Source: Roridomyces roridus (Eukaryota > Basidiomycota > Agaricomycetes > Agaricales > Mycenaceae). From it: DNA of 64,000 nucleotides. The notes beneath the pieces are model-generated. The model was not told the origin of the DNA. It saw nothing but the letters and a program-made list of their open reading frames with translations, and ran no database searches. This document shows, one piece after another, positions 44,040-55,300 of the stretch; positions within the stretch are counted from its first letter, which is position 1; each line of letters begins with the position of its first letter. The stretch lies in NCBI GenBank assembly GCA_029378245.1, contig JARKIF010000064.1:157287-221286 (forward strand), in the 5' to 3' direction. Made by a program: the position numbers and the translations under genes.

Positions 44040-44359
44040 TGAGCGAGCGAGGGAAGCAGAGACTCTCTTCTGTTTTTGAACTTAAACCAGAGGCGATAGC
44101 GAGGCGGGAATTTAGCCGCGTGCGGATTAGTCAAAGATGGCACCGGGGACGAGGTTATTTCGCCAACGGTCGGGGTGATTTTGCTATTGGGCGACTAGAC
44201 CCGGTCAAAGGGAGCTCCCACGTTATCTATGTCAACGACACCTTTCACGAGAGACTTGGCGCGGAACTTGGAATCTTCGGAGAAGAACGTCATTTCTCTG
44301 TTATTTTTCGAGGTTTCAAAGATCGAGATAGAGAAAGAGTAACCGTTTATCCTTCGAAC
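44040..44359. other. Intergenic between CNNM gene and epoxide hydrolase 3
   Basis: Should contain the CNNM promoter (minus strand) and the 3' end of epoxide hydrolase 3. The 234-codon plus-strand frame starting at 44039 runs antisense to the hydrolase and has no domain; I treat it as a shadow. Confidence 0.4.
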
Positions 44360-45825
44360 CTAAGCGTATCCCGTCCTCCCGGGCACGACTCCAAACGCCG
44401 GACCTCCCTTGCCGAACATCTTGCGCACGTCCCCGACCAAGAGCTCAGGTACTTCGTGCGCAGCGAAATGCCCTCCGCGCTCGTGCTCCGACTCGATCAC
44501 GACATTGGCCAGCAGTTTTTTCCATCTACATTATCAGTCGAGCGTCAGCCACGTAAAGCTGCTGATTTCATGATGAACCACGTACGTCCGGGGAGCGACG
44601 ATGACTTCCTTGGGGAAGTAGGAGAACCCAGCCGGGATGGTGGGCGCTTCGGACGGGGACGGGAACCGTTTATCGCCTTTGGAAATTTCGTAATAAATAC
44701 GGAGCGACGCGGCGGGTCCGGAGCGCGAAAAGTAGTAGCTTGAAATCCACGTGAGCACTTCATCGTCGTCCCATGCGTATGCGTCCGTCCATGCGACTAG
44801 TTTTTCGTAGATCCAGGCGAGGAGGCCGACGGGCGAGTCTGCGAGCGAGTAGCCGAGGGTTTGAGGTTTGGTCGAGTGTTCGGCGTAGTATCCGCGTCCT
44901 GTGGTTTCAAACCAGTTTGTACGCTCCAAACCAGCCTTCTCAAATGCTGTATACGGCGTAAACAAAGCCTGGAGATACGCCACAGGACTAGAGAAAAGCG
45001 ACGGATGCTGGGCGCTGGGATGGATTTGTCACTGCCAGTTGATGGACAGATGAGAGAACTCACATTGGAAAGTTGGTATGCCACGCCTTGTTGTGCTTTC
45101 CACCGTAGTTGCGAGCGATTCGACGATTGATCTGGAAGCCCAGGTCTCCGCCTTGGGTTACTTTGAAAAATGATCAGCCGGGTAGACGGAGTGAAGCGCC
45201 GCACATACCATATTCGTTGTATCCAAGTGCGAGCATCAGCTTGTGGCCAACCTCCGCATATTGATCCAGTTTGAAACCTTTGGTCTTTGGTGCCTCTGAA
45301 AAACCGTACCCCGGCAGACCTAATGCTACGACGTGGAAGCTGGGATGATCCGGGGAGGATTCGACCAGAAGAGGGAGTATCTTGCGGACTTCAAGGAAGT
45401 TTCCCGGCCCTGGCGTGCTTGAGACACATCAAACGGCCAAAGGGCAGACACTCACATCCATGGACAAAGAGAAGAGGAATCGCATCGGGAACTGCGCTCT
45501 TCTGATGCACGTAGTGGATATTCAGCGTGCCGTGGCCCGTGACCTCGATGTCCCTCGTAAATTGGGGCAGTTCCGAGTTGATCTGAGCCTCGTGAGCCCG
45601 CCAGTCGTAGCCGTTCTGCCATTTGTCCACCAGCCTCCGGATGTCCGCCAGGGGAGCACCGTAATCCCAACCTGAAGGACGCGATGAGTCTGCGAAGCAC
45701 GCTGGGAGATGGAGATCAGGACCGGCATCCTCCAGTTCGTCAGGCAATCTTGTTAAGCGCAATTTCTGGCGCAACTCGTCGATTTTCGCGTCGGGGACCG
45801 ATATCTTGAAGGAGGACTCGGCCAT
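44360..45825 (-). CDS. Epoxide hydrolase, EHN/alpha-beta hydrolase type (copy 3)
   Basis: Six exons: 45723-45825, 45456-45671, 45209-45409, 45064-45160, 44586-45014 and 44360-44525, coding for 403 residues. It has the EHN domain at residues about 1-105, the oxyanion motif [15 protein letters not shown] and the His motif GGHFAAHE. The nucleophile motif is VTQGGDLGF, with Leu where the other two copies have Trp directly after the Asp. Exon structure differs: a private intron splits the EHN domain (after EDAG), the introns around the nucleophile are missing, and two C-terminal exons of copies 1 and 2 are fused. The last exon is 166 nt, the same as in copy 1. Probably an active hydrolase fold, but the substitution beside the nucleophile may alter activity. 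Confidence 0.87.
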
Positions 45826-46377
45826 GATGGTGGGAGAAAGCAAGAGCAAACTTGGCTGAGTAATGATTGCTTTATGATCGTAATCGCGTGATTGCGTCCC
45901 ACGATCACGCGCTCACCAAATATTATGCAACGCGTCGCGCCCTGTCGCGCCAAGGCCAAGCCTAGGCCCGGTCGACGCCACATCGACACCCACACCGCGC
46001 GGTAACGTCTCTGCCGGCGCACATGAGAATAAATTAAATTAAATGGGGTACTGGGCTCATGTTCCATCCGGAGCGAAGTATACACCGACTCGTGACACGG
46101 ACGAGGTCCGTCCTTTCCTTGTGTGTCCACTGAAAGCACCCGCATGCTCGGCCCAGAATGTACTTTTGCCAAACATAGTTTGTACCCCCCGATACCTGCG
46201 GTGTGCGTGGAAGCCCGAAGATTTCATGGGGAAAGTTAGGTGAAAGTGCGGAGTGGCGATAAGTGACGGTTTTCTCACCACGTTCCAAGGGTTACGACGA
46301 TGCAGCGCTAATCAAGCATTTAAAGTGAGCATTGACCTTGTCCGTCAGTCCAAATAGCATTAACTAAAAGTCAACTG
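45826..46377. other. Intergenic region
   Basis: No gene seen; short frames only. Expected to hold the promoter of epoxide hydrolase 3 (minus) and the 3' end of the kinase-like gene (minus). Confidence 0.4.
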
Positions 46378-47917
46378 CTATCTGCGTCCTGGATTGTTCT
46401 CCAACCACCGTTCCATATCTTCCACCGCGTCCCACGGAAGTGTCGCAATCTCCGCAAGCCGTCTTCTTGCCTCGTACTGCTTGTTCTGCACGACATGCAG
46501 CACAAAAGCCTCTTCTGCGTGCTTTTGCAGCTCCCGAATATACGCGTCCTTGAAGTACTGCGCCTCTATGGCATCCCGCCCCACGCCGGCGCTAACGCGG
46601 TCGAACCAAAGTGGATAACACACCAAGCACCACAACGGCACTGTCATCGAAATCTCCCAGTCGATGATGGATACGATCTTGCCTGCGTTCGGCCCTTTGG
46701 GACAGAATATAATGTTCCTACACGCAGTCAGAAAAGATGAACTTGTTGTGGGTCTGGAATATGTACCCGGGATTCAAGTCCATATGGCCAAGCACGAAAG
46801 GTCCCGAAGCACATTGATCGAACGGGTCGTCCCTCGGCGAGTCTGGAACGCGTTCTCGTACACTCGGGAGTGCATTCATAGCTGCCACCCACCGCTCACG
46901 TCCGCCCTTGCGCGTCGACGTCTCCTGCGCCAACTCGGGCAGCTTTTCAACGAATTGCACCTCATCGTCAACCGCTGCACGGAGCCATTGTGCAGTTGAC
47001 TTCCACGGTCCACGGTCACGACTAAAAGCCGCCGCGCGGGCAGCAGATTCTTGTTTGCGCCAGCTCACCGGGCCGAGGACAAAGTCGATTGGATTCAGTC
47101 TTCTGAGTCCGTCCGCGAATTTGAAGTGGATGGAACCGATGGCTTTGAAGTTGAGTCGAGAGAGTTGGTTGACAATGTTGGCAAAGTCGCGTACGGCGAT
47201 GAGCTTGGTCTCCAGCGCGAGGTCTTCCCAAGGTACGCCTCGCATGTCCACGCCTTCCGCCTGTTGCAGTCATTGTGAAATTGGATGCCATCAAATGATT
47301 TAGTGCACTTACGAACGATACGATGCAGAACGGCTGACCGATAACATTATGACGCGTCGGACAATAGCCGTAGACTGTTGGAACAGGCACCGTTGCGCCA
47401 CAGCGTTGTCGCACGTAAACCATGGTGGCAACCTAGTAAGTAGTTGGATTTCGTGATGAGCGTTCCGTGACCATAGACCGGACACCCCGACGACGGACCT
47501 CCGACTCTATGCTAATATCTGAGCTGCGTAGGCATTAGCTAGTGCCTTTTATTGTTCTTTAGCATGCACAGCCGTACCGTGATTTCGCATCTCTCGCTAC
47601 CCGCGCCAGTACTTTTTTGGGCAACAGCGAGCCTTCTGGCGTTTCGAGCCTCAAAAGAAACAGCTGTAATCCGAGTGCTCTCCAGTTTGCACGCTGGAGT
47701 GGAGTCGAGAACGCACCTCGTTATAGGTGCTACAGCGGTAGACCTCTGTGGGTGTCCGACAATCTACTCCAAACAATCTACGCGTTATCTCCGTGAATTG
47801 GGTTATATCCGGGATGGAGACCGGCTTTCTGCCTTGTCGGGAGGGTACGTGGAGGACGCGGGGGAACCTCCAAGGATCGGAAGGGTGGGGGGAGCTTGTC
47901 GGTGTTCTGCAGGCCAT
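46378..47917 (-). CDS. APH-like (aminoglycoside phosphotransferase-fold) kinase
   Basis: Six exons joined by GT-AG introns: 47717-47917, 47578-47663, 47499-47523, 47313-47432, 46767-47260 and 46378-46717, about 421 residues. The N-lobe reads RLFGVDCRTPTEVYRCSTYN, then LFLLRLETPEGSLLPKKVLA (candidate ATP-binding Lys region), then SIESEVATMVYVR. The C-lobe has the catalytic loop HMDLNPGN and the metal-binding IIDWE, both formed correctly only after splicing. These are hallmarks of the protein-kinase-like APH family, abundant in basidiomycetes, which phosphorylates small molecules; the substrate is not predictable. The ATG at 47917 is chosen as the first in-frame ATG; the start could also lie in the middle of this first exon. 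Confidence 0.82.
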
Positions 47918-50200
47918 GATGATGACGGTTAGAGATGTAGAAGCACTGTGATGGTGATGGTGGCTGGCCACTGACTTACCCTTTTCTTATTCCGGTTCGG
48001 GTATACAGGCCCTGGCCATGGAGAAGTCATTGCGTCCGTGGTTCTATTGGATCTCCGATCCGAGGGTGGGTACGCCCGGTGGCGCGGCAAGCACGGGAAT
48101 ACAGCGGGCGGCAGTTTGCGGGTGGGCACGGCATACGATACTCGTCGTTCGTCGGGCGAATCCATGGGCGGCCATCTATGTCGGTTTCCTACATCACACA
48201 GCCAAGCCAAGCGAATGCTTACCATCGAGGGTCGTGTACGAGTCATTTCTATCTTGAGCTGGCTGAGGGTTTTGAGCTGCGGCCAGGCCATCGTGATGTC
48301 ATGTTTTTCTGGTGCCATACCAAGTTTAGCTAGATAGCGCGGAAGTGGGAAAGCGCAAAACCGGAGAACACGAGGCGAAAAATGGCCGCGGCGAGGGGGC
48401 CGCGAATTGCGATGGAAACTAGGACGACAATCCTAGCACGCGAACTATGGCAGGACATCGGCGAACACTGGGCCCTGTCAGGTCGCTGTCATCCCTGCAA
48501 CCCCTCCATCTGCCGAGGACGACTCTTTGGGAATAGGCTTCCGTCATGTATTCAATTCGCTCGAGGCGGCGATCATCAGGGCGGCGATCTCCAGCATTCT
48601 ACATGCTTTAAATTGCCTTGAGAATGGGTGGGCAGCGTTCAGAAACGCGTACAAAAGTGTGCCTGGCGCGTTGCAGCGACGGAAGAACGGAACCAGGAAG
48701 CAAAGCATGTGACCGCTCCGCGTGATCCGATGCCGGGGTTGACGGAGTTACGCTCGGCTCGGAGCTCTTGTGGTCCTTGAACAAAAATTGAAGTTGAGCA
48801 ACTGCAGAAGCCACGGGAATGGCCACGAAGGACTTGGCATGCCCAAGTTTAGCGTTGCCGGCAACTGCCGAAAATGAACTACTCGACTATCTGACGGCGC
48901 GTCAGTCCAGCGATCCACGAATCTAAAATAAAGTCACAAGTGCAAGTGATTTGAGGGAGGGACACTTTGGGGTTGTTTCACTTTCCCGCCCTGGGTCCCA
49001 TGACTTGCATTCAGACTAGTTTGGCAATATTCCATCCTCGGGTGCCCGCGCAAGCTGATTCATCCTTCTTCTCTTAGTTTATCCGTCCTTTGTCCGTCCT
49101 AGAAAAAGAATCAGCTTCTCGTCGCGGCAGGTGCGCCTTTAGAATTTGATATCCCGGCACGTCGGAGTTACAATGACATCTGGCCGTGAAGATCTAATCA
49201 ACGGATGCGCAACTCAAAAGTCCACTAGCCACCGATTGGCGGAGTACCATTCAATCCCTATTGCCCACCTGCCTGACACAAATCTCACCTTTTGACGTTG
49301 GCGGCATTTCTCGGGAACCCTGGTCCCACCAACTCCAACACCCCAAATCCCCTCACTCCCTCAGCATACCGCAGTTGGTTCTTGACAGACTCTGACCCTG
49401 ACTCAGAGGCAAAAAATAACAGACAGCCATATGGCAAGAATTTCAAATTTAGGGGCTGTATCGTGCTTACAATGAGCTCAAGACGCCGACGTGCCATAAA
49501 TGCTGTCACTCATATCGCGTGCTCAAGTCGAATTCAGAAACTCTTTCTCGAGCTCGCAGATGACCGACTGCGGTTCCGCGGTCCGTACGTATTGAACGGC
49601 CTCGTCGGGACATGCGATTTCCACGTGTTGCATTCAATGCCTTGTTTAAAATGAACTAACTGCCAACTAGACTATTTTCATGCCAGTACCATCGTCATGT
49701 GGTGAGGCGTCGGCGTCGGCGACGGTGGGCTTCGGAGGTAACGCGGTGAAGAACTCTTTTGTGCAATGTGAACACACTGGTGGAGATGAAGATCAGAACG
49801 AAGCGCGGTCACCGTTGGATCCAGGATAAATTCTAGGCAGGCGGGGGCCGATGTGACGAAATCAGCGATCAACGGATGAACAATTTGATTTACATTAACG
49901 ACGTCAATCAGTTTCCGTTCCGTGCTTCTCGATCACGTGAGTGGTATCCCTTTCCTGAAGACGCGTCCGACGCGATTACATCTACATCATCATCAAAAAT
50001 AGATTAAGGAGTTTCTTCTGAACATCCAACGCATTGCCAGCAAGAGCTCCACGCGCTTATCCGTTTATTTTTGTGACGAGGCGAGGATATCATGATCACA
50101 TCAGAAATCGAAGCCGCTTGCTGGTCAGACGATAGGGTACGAAATCCCTTCCGCTCCTCGAGCCGAGTCCGCCTCCTCTTCACCTCTTACCACCACCACC
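47918..50200. other. Gene-poor region
   Basis: About 2.3 kb without a recognised gene. An open plus-strand stretch at about 48010-48250 contains protein-like sequence (VIASVVLLDLRSEGGYARW) but no domain or clear start. Frames at 48382-48712 and 49292-49654 are also unassigned. The left edge should hold the kinase promoter, and 50090-50200 the leader of the hexosaminidase (CACCACC repeats just before its ATG). Confidence 0.4.
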
Positions 50201-52296
50201 ATGCGTTACCTCGCATTCCTGGCAGTCGGTATCATCCCTGCCGTCTCTGCCCTATGGCCGATGCCTCGCACGCTCACGAACGGGTCCGACTTTCTCATCT
50301 TGTCGCCCTCGTTCGCTATAAACGTCGATATAACCAAGGCTCCGGCGGATCTGCTGGCTGCCGTGGCGCAGACCAAGACGTATCTGGAAACTGACAAACT
50401 TGAGGTGCGCTGTATCTGGCTCTCAGGGAACATGTGAGCTAATGATATGGATTATGTAGCGTCTCATCCCCGGCCGGAGCGCCTCTGACGCCCCATCTCT
50501 CAAGAAAGCTGGCGTCCTTCCCAGTCTGACGTTGAGCCTGCAAAGCAAAAGCAGCCCAGTCCTCTCCATCGCTTCCGAAGCGGTGAAAGACCTCCACAGC
50601 CGGTCCGAGGGGTACACTTTGTCCATCCCAGCAGACGGTTCCCCCGCACATCTATCAGCCAATTCAACACTCGGATTGTTCCGTGGTTTGACTACATTCA
50701 CTCAATTTTGGTATTCCGACGCAGAGGGCAAGACGACATATACGAACGTGGCGCCGGTTAACATTGCGAACGATGTCCCTGCTTATGTGCGTTTCTTCTC
50801 TAATTTCTTTAGAGGCTCATACTTATGAGAGTCCAAATTTAGCCATACCGCGGCCTGATGCTCGACACGGCACGAAACTTCTTCCCAGTCGCGGACATCA
50901 AACGTACGCTCGACGCTATGAGTTGGGTCAAGATCAACACCTTCCACTGGCACATTACCGACGCGCAGAGCTTCCCGCTGTCCCTGCCAGACTTTCCCGA
51001 ATTGGCTCAACAAGGGGCTTACTCGAGCAATCAGATTTACTCGGCAGCGGATGTTCAGGATGTGGCGACGTATGCGGCCGAGGTGCGCAGCGTCATTTAC
51101 CTTTTCGAATGAAAACCGATTACGATTTCAGCGCGGAATAGACGTACTCATGGAAATCGACACGCCCGGACACACCACCGCCATCTCCCTCTCTCACCCC
51201 TCATTCGTCGCATGTCCTTTCGCCAGCCCATGGAGCACTTTCGCCAACGAACCACCGGCAGGCCAACTCCGCCTCGCCACCCCCGCTGCGGTCAACTTTA
51301 CAAAAGAGGTCATTGGCGCAGCCGCCAAGGCGCTCCCTGGCAAGTATTTCAGTACAGGTGGAGATGAGGTGAATATGCAGTGCTACGACGACGACGCGCA
51401 GACACAAGCGGATTTGAAAGCGAGCGGGCAGACGTTCGAGCAGGCGTTGAGTGCGTTCGTTGGTGCAACGCATAGTGCACTTGCTGCGCTCGGGAAGAGT
51501 GCGGTTGTTTGGGAGGGTGCGTTTCGTTGCTCATTCCCGCTAACTGCACTGATACGCAAGGCAGAGATGGTACTTGACTTCAACATCACGCTGGCTCCGG
51601 ATACGGTTGTGATGTGTGTCTTCAACTCAACTGTCAGCTTGGCTGTGTCTCACGGTTGAATATCAGGGTGTGGATCTCATCCGCCAACGCCGCTCTCGTA
51701 GCCGCCAAGGGATTCAGCTTTGTTCATGCACCCTCGGATTATTTCTATCTTGTGAGCGGACCCTGGTTGGTTCAAGATAGGGGAAGCTAACCAGAGGTCT
51801 AGGACTGTGGCGCAGGCGAGTGGATTGGGGACGACCCGACCGGGAACTCCTGGTGAGATCTCGACAGACCATCGCTCCGTAACCTCCGCTAACATAAGTA
51901 GGTGCGATCCTTTCAAGACATGGCAACATGTAAGTGCAGGATTCATTGATGACATCAAGTGAAACTGACCCGCAAATCCAGGCATACACCTTCAACCCAC
52001 TCGCCAACATCACCTCGGAACAAGCGCACCTCGTCCTCGGCGGCCAACAACTCCTCTGGACCGAACAATCCGACGCAAACAACCTCGACTCGATCGTCTG
52101 GCCGCGCGCCGCCGCCTCGGCCGAAATATTCTGGACAGGCGCTACCCTTCCCGACGGATCGCCGCTGAGCGGCACAGAGGCGATTCACCGCCTGCATGAC
52201 CTGCGTTACCGCATGGTCCAGCGCGGCGTCAAGGCGATTCAGCTCCAGCCGCAATGGTGCGCATTGAGACCCGATTTATGCAACATCAATTCGTAG
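50201..52296 (+). CDS. GH20 beta-N-acetylhexosaminidase, secreted
   Basis: Nine exons: 50201-50404, 50460-50786, 50843-51082, 51132-51516, 51565-51613, 51667-51751, 51803-51852, 51902-51929 and 51982-52296. They close in frame at 560 residues. Signal peptide MRYLAFLAVGIIPAVSA, then the GH20b domain, then the catalytic barrel: YRGLMLDTARNFFPV, WVKINTFHWHITDAQSFPL, and the catalytic Asp-Glu pair in STGGDEVNMQCY. The C-terminal part has WCDPFKTWQ, LGGQQLLWTEQ, and IVWPRAAASAEIFW. The enzyme removes terminal GlcNAc from chitin oligomers and glycans outside the cell, useful for wall turnover and chitin feeding. It is full length for fungal hexosaminidases. The stop lies 19 bp from the stop of the convergent WDR7-like gene. 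Confidence 0.92.
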
Positions 52297-52315
52297 TCTT
52301 CGTTCTATGTAAATC

Positions 52316-55300
52316 TCATGTGCTAAAAGTCAACGTACTTTCTCGGATCTTGAGCTTCACACTCCGGTCAGCTGGCCATTCGAACCGCACGAGTGTCAAA
52401 CTCTCCGCCGTGGTCATATGCGCTATCATTCACTTTGTCAGCACAGAGAAGTCCCACAGAGGGAAAGAACTCACCTTCCTCCCCAACATTAAACGACAAA
52501 GTCTTGAACGGCTCTGACCCCCCATGACCCTGCCTCGGCGGCGCCCCGGGATTAAAGAAACTCGTAAAGCTCGACCCAACTTTCCACACCAGCACCACGC
52601 TCTCCTCCAGCGACAGCGTCACCAAGCGACGTCCATCAGGCGAGAAGGTACAAGCCGAAATCCGCTTCTTGTGCCCCTCGAGTACATAAAGCCGGATGGC
52701 CGTCTTGAGATCATACATGACGATCGCGCCTTCGCTGGTCCCCACCGCTAGGCGCTGGCTCGCCATGTGGAAGTCGACTGTCGGGAATCTGGGGTGGGGT
52801 ATGGAGTGAGCCAGTGGCACAGAGAGAAAGTTCAAGACGACGTTTTAACCACATGACCCAAAATCTCCGTCGCCGTATCTAAAACAGCATCTCGATTCCA
52901 AGTCGAGTTCGGATCCAATGATTTCACGACAGCTTCCATCAACCGCGGCAAGTTGGGATACAACACCAACGGGCGCTGTAAACCTCTATTATGAGTTTTG
53001 ATCGCAATGGAAGAAACGCACCTTGCGAATCAAAAACGCCACAATCTGCATCACAGCCTTGCGATGCTCCAACCCGGAAGGGTTCAAAATATCCAACGTC
53101 AGAGTCGTCATGAACAACGCAGTATTGTTGGCCGCAATTTGAAGCACCGCAAGCGGGCTTGAGGACCCGCATTCTGCCGCACTGATCGCCTCCTTCCGCG
53201 CACTCGTAGCGAGGGTGAACAAAGCCCGCAATATCTCCATTGCGTCAATGTAGTGCTGCCAAATGTGGAAACCGCGCGAGCAGAGGTCGATGGCGAGAAC
53301 ACGGTGGAGTGATTGTTCGTCATGCAGGTAGAGAGCGATGGATTTGGATATGTCAGTCAACGCGCTACTGTGCGTCAGCCAAAAAAAACGATATATTTCA
53401 AAGGCGCACGCACCTGCTCGAAATCAGACTGTACTTTTCCGCTGCAATGTGACCGCACAAGAACAACGCAAGGGCCGCAGACAGGGATTCGCGATCTGCC
53501 GCAGATTGCAGGCAAGGCACTGGGAATTGATTGTACACAGCCGAAACAGAAGAGGGCTGCAACTCACATGATGCTGCCAATGCTCCGTGACCGCTATAGT
53601 CTCCTCATCCGACAGCCGTGTGATGGAAGCGTCAAACAGGATTCGTGATGCTTGCCGGAGTTCGTCTATTCCGACTAAGTCGACTGAATTACGAGGCCGA
53701 CTTGCACTCACTGGAAGAATCAAACCAACGTCGCGCTAAGACGTGAGACTCGGAGGCTGGGTACAGTGGGCCGACGGCCCCTGATGCGAGTGATGCCGCG
53801 TAAACGCTACGACAACGGAGCAGATTCCGCGGTTCTGGACGAAAGATGAGTTGCACGCTCCCACTACGCTGCATGGAACTCACCATCAAAGAGCCGAGCG
53901 CACGGAGAATCACCGTGATGGATAATGCGCGTGCAGCAGATACTCACCAGATATAGTCCAAAACCCCTAGAGTGAGCTCCGCTAATACAAACAACTTGAC
54001 CCGCCACTTCAAAACTGCCTCAGTTCAAACGCCAGGCAAATACTGAACAAACCAACGTGGAAAACCCTGCAAGAACACCCGACGCCGGTATCCAAGCTTT
54101 TTCTTGACAAAGGGCATCAATGTCCGTGTTCAATCCAGGAGTGAGGAACATGGAGAGAACAAGCCGGAGTTGATCCAAAGCAGAGTAGATGGCTCGAGTC
54201 TGGTCTCGGCCGGTGCTGATAAGCCTCGCGGTAGTAGAGGATTCAGAGATGAACCGCTCCAGATCGAGGGAGAGGGTGCAAGCTGCAAGTCGGGTGAATC
54301 ACTCTTGCGAAACGAGAAAGGAGTGAGCTCACCACTGCCAGAGAAACCTTCGAGTGCCGCATCAGGTAAACACCCGCCGGCATTAACTTGGCTACTTGAC
54401 CATGAGCCACCATCGACCAAATGATAGAAGCACTTACACATCCTTCCACCCACCCTGAGCGATCAATTCCTCAGCCTTGTCCAACCCCATCGACCGCCAA
54501 AACTCCTTCGTCTTGATATCCCACAGCCTCGCCCTCCGATCCGCATAAATTAACAAAATATTCTCGTCGCCCAGGCAGATCCTTGGGAGAGGGAAAGCAG
54601 AACCCGGGATGAGGTATAGGCTGTTCGCAGTCAAAAAGACGAAGAAAACCAAGGATCAAGTTACGAACAAATGAAAGCCATCCACGGCAATAACCGCAAT
54701 CGTCCCATCCTCCGAGATACACAACACGCAGCCGCGCATAAGCGGAGAGGAAGAAGACTGGTCGTCGTCAGGAAAGTCCACGACACGAGCCAACGGCGTA
54801 GTGAAGATTGTCCAGCGAGCACACATGATGAGAGTGCTTGTATCGTCAGTGCCAAGCGAAAGGAAGCAAGAAAGAAAAAGGGACAACGCACTCGACACTC
54901 CAAAACGCGATTGACCCATCATCCGCACCTCCAAGCACAAATCGTTCCTTCGTCCGACTGTTTTGTACGATATGCAATGCAGTGATAGCACCCGCCAACG
55001 CCCCATCCGATTCTTTCGCCAATTTCTTCCGACGTGGCCAGGGCGCGCTCAGTTCCGCGAGCGATGTCTGACAAAGCCTGCCATCGGCTGAAACCGTCAA
55101 GTCACTCGCAATCGGAAGAATGAATGAAATAGACACATACCATAACCCAGCAACACATCGCCCATATTGAGGGCCAGGAAGCAACTCGGTATGGGCTCCC
55201 TCCCAAGAGCGGCCGCCTTCCACACCGCCGTACCCGAGCCAGTGGGATTCGTCGTCAGGCGGAAGGAATAGGACTCCAGCGTCCGACGGCCATCTTGGCC

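Noticed and set aside
44039..44743. 234-codon plus-strand frame
   Set aside because: Runs antisense across the last exons of epoxide hydrolase 3, whose catalytic motifs are on the minus strand; no domain in the plus frame.
47918..47971. Longer start of the kinase with a His-run N-terminus (SHHHHH)
   Set aside because: That frame begins with GTG on the minus strand, not ATG; the first ATG is at 47917.
51614..51666. Possible frame break in the hexosaminidase after VVM
   Set aside because: A normal short GT-AG intron (GTGTGT...ATCAG) restores the frame and the conserved sequence VWISS.
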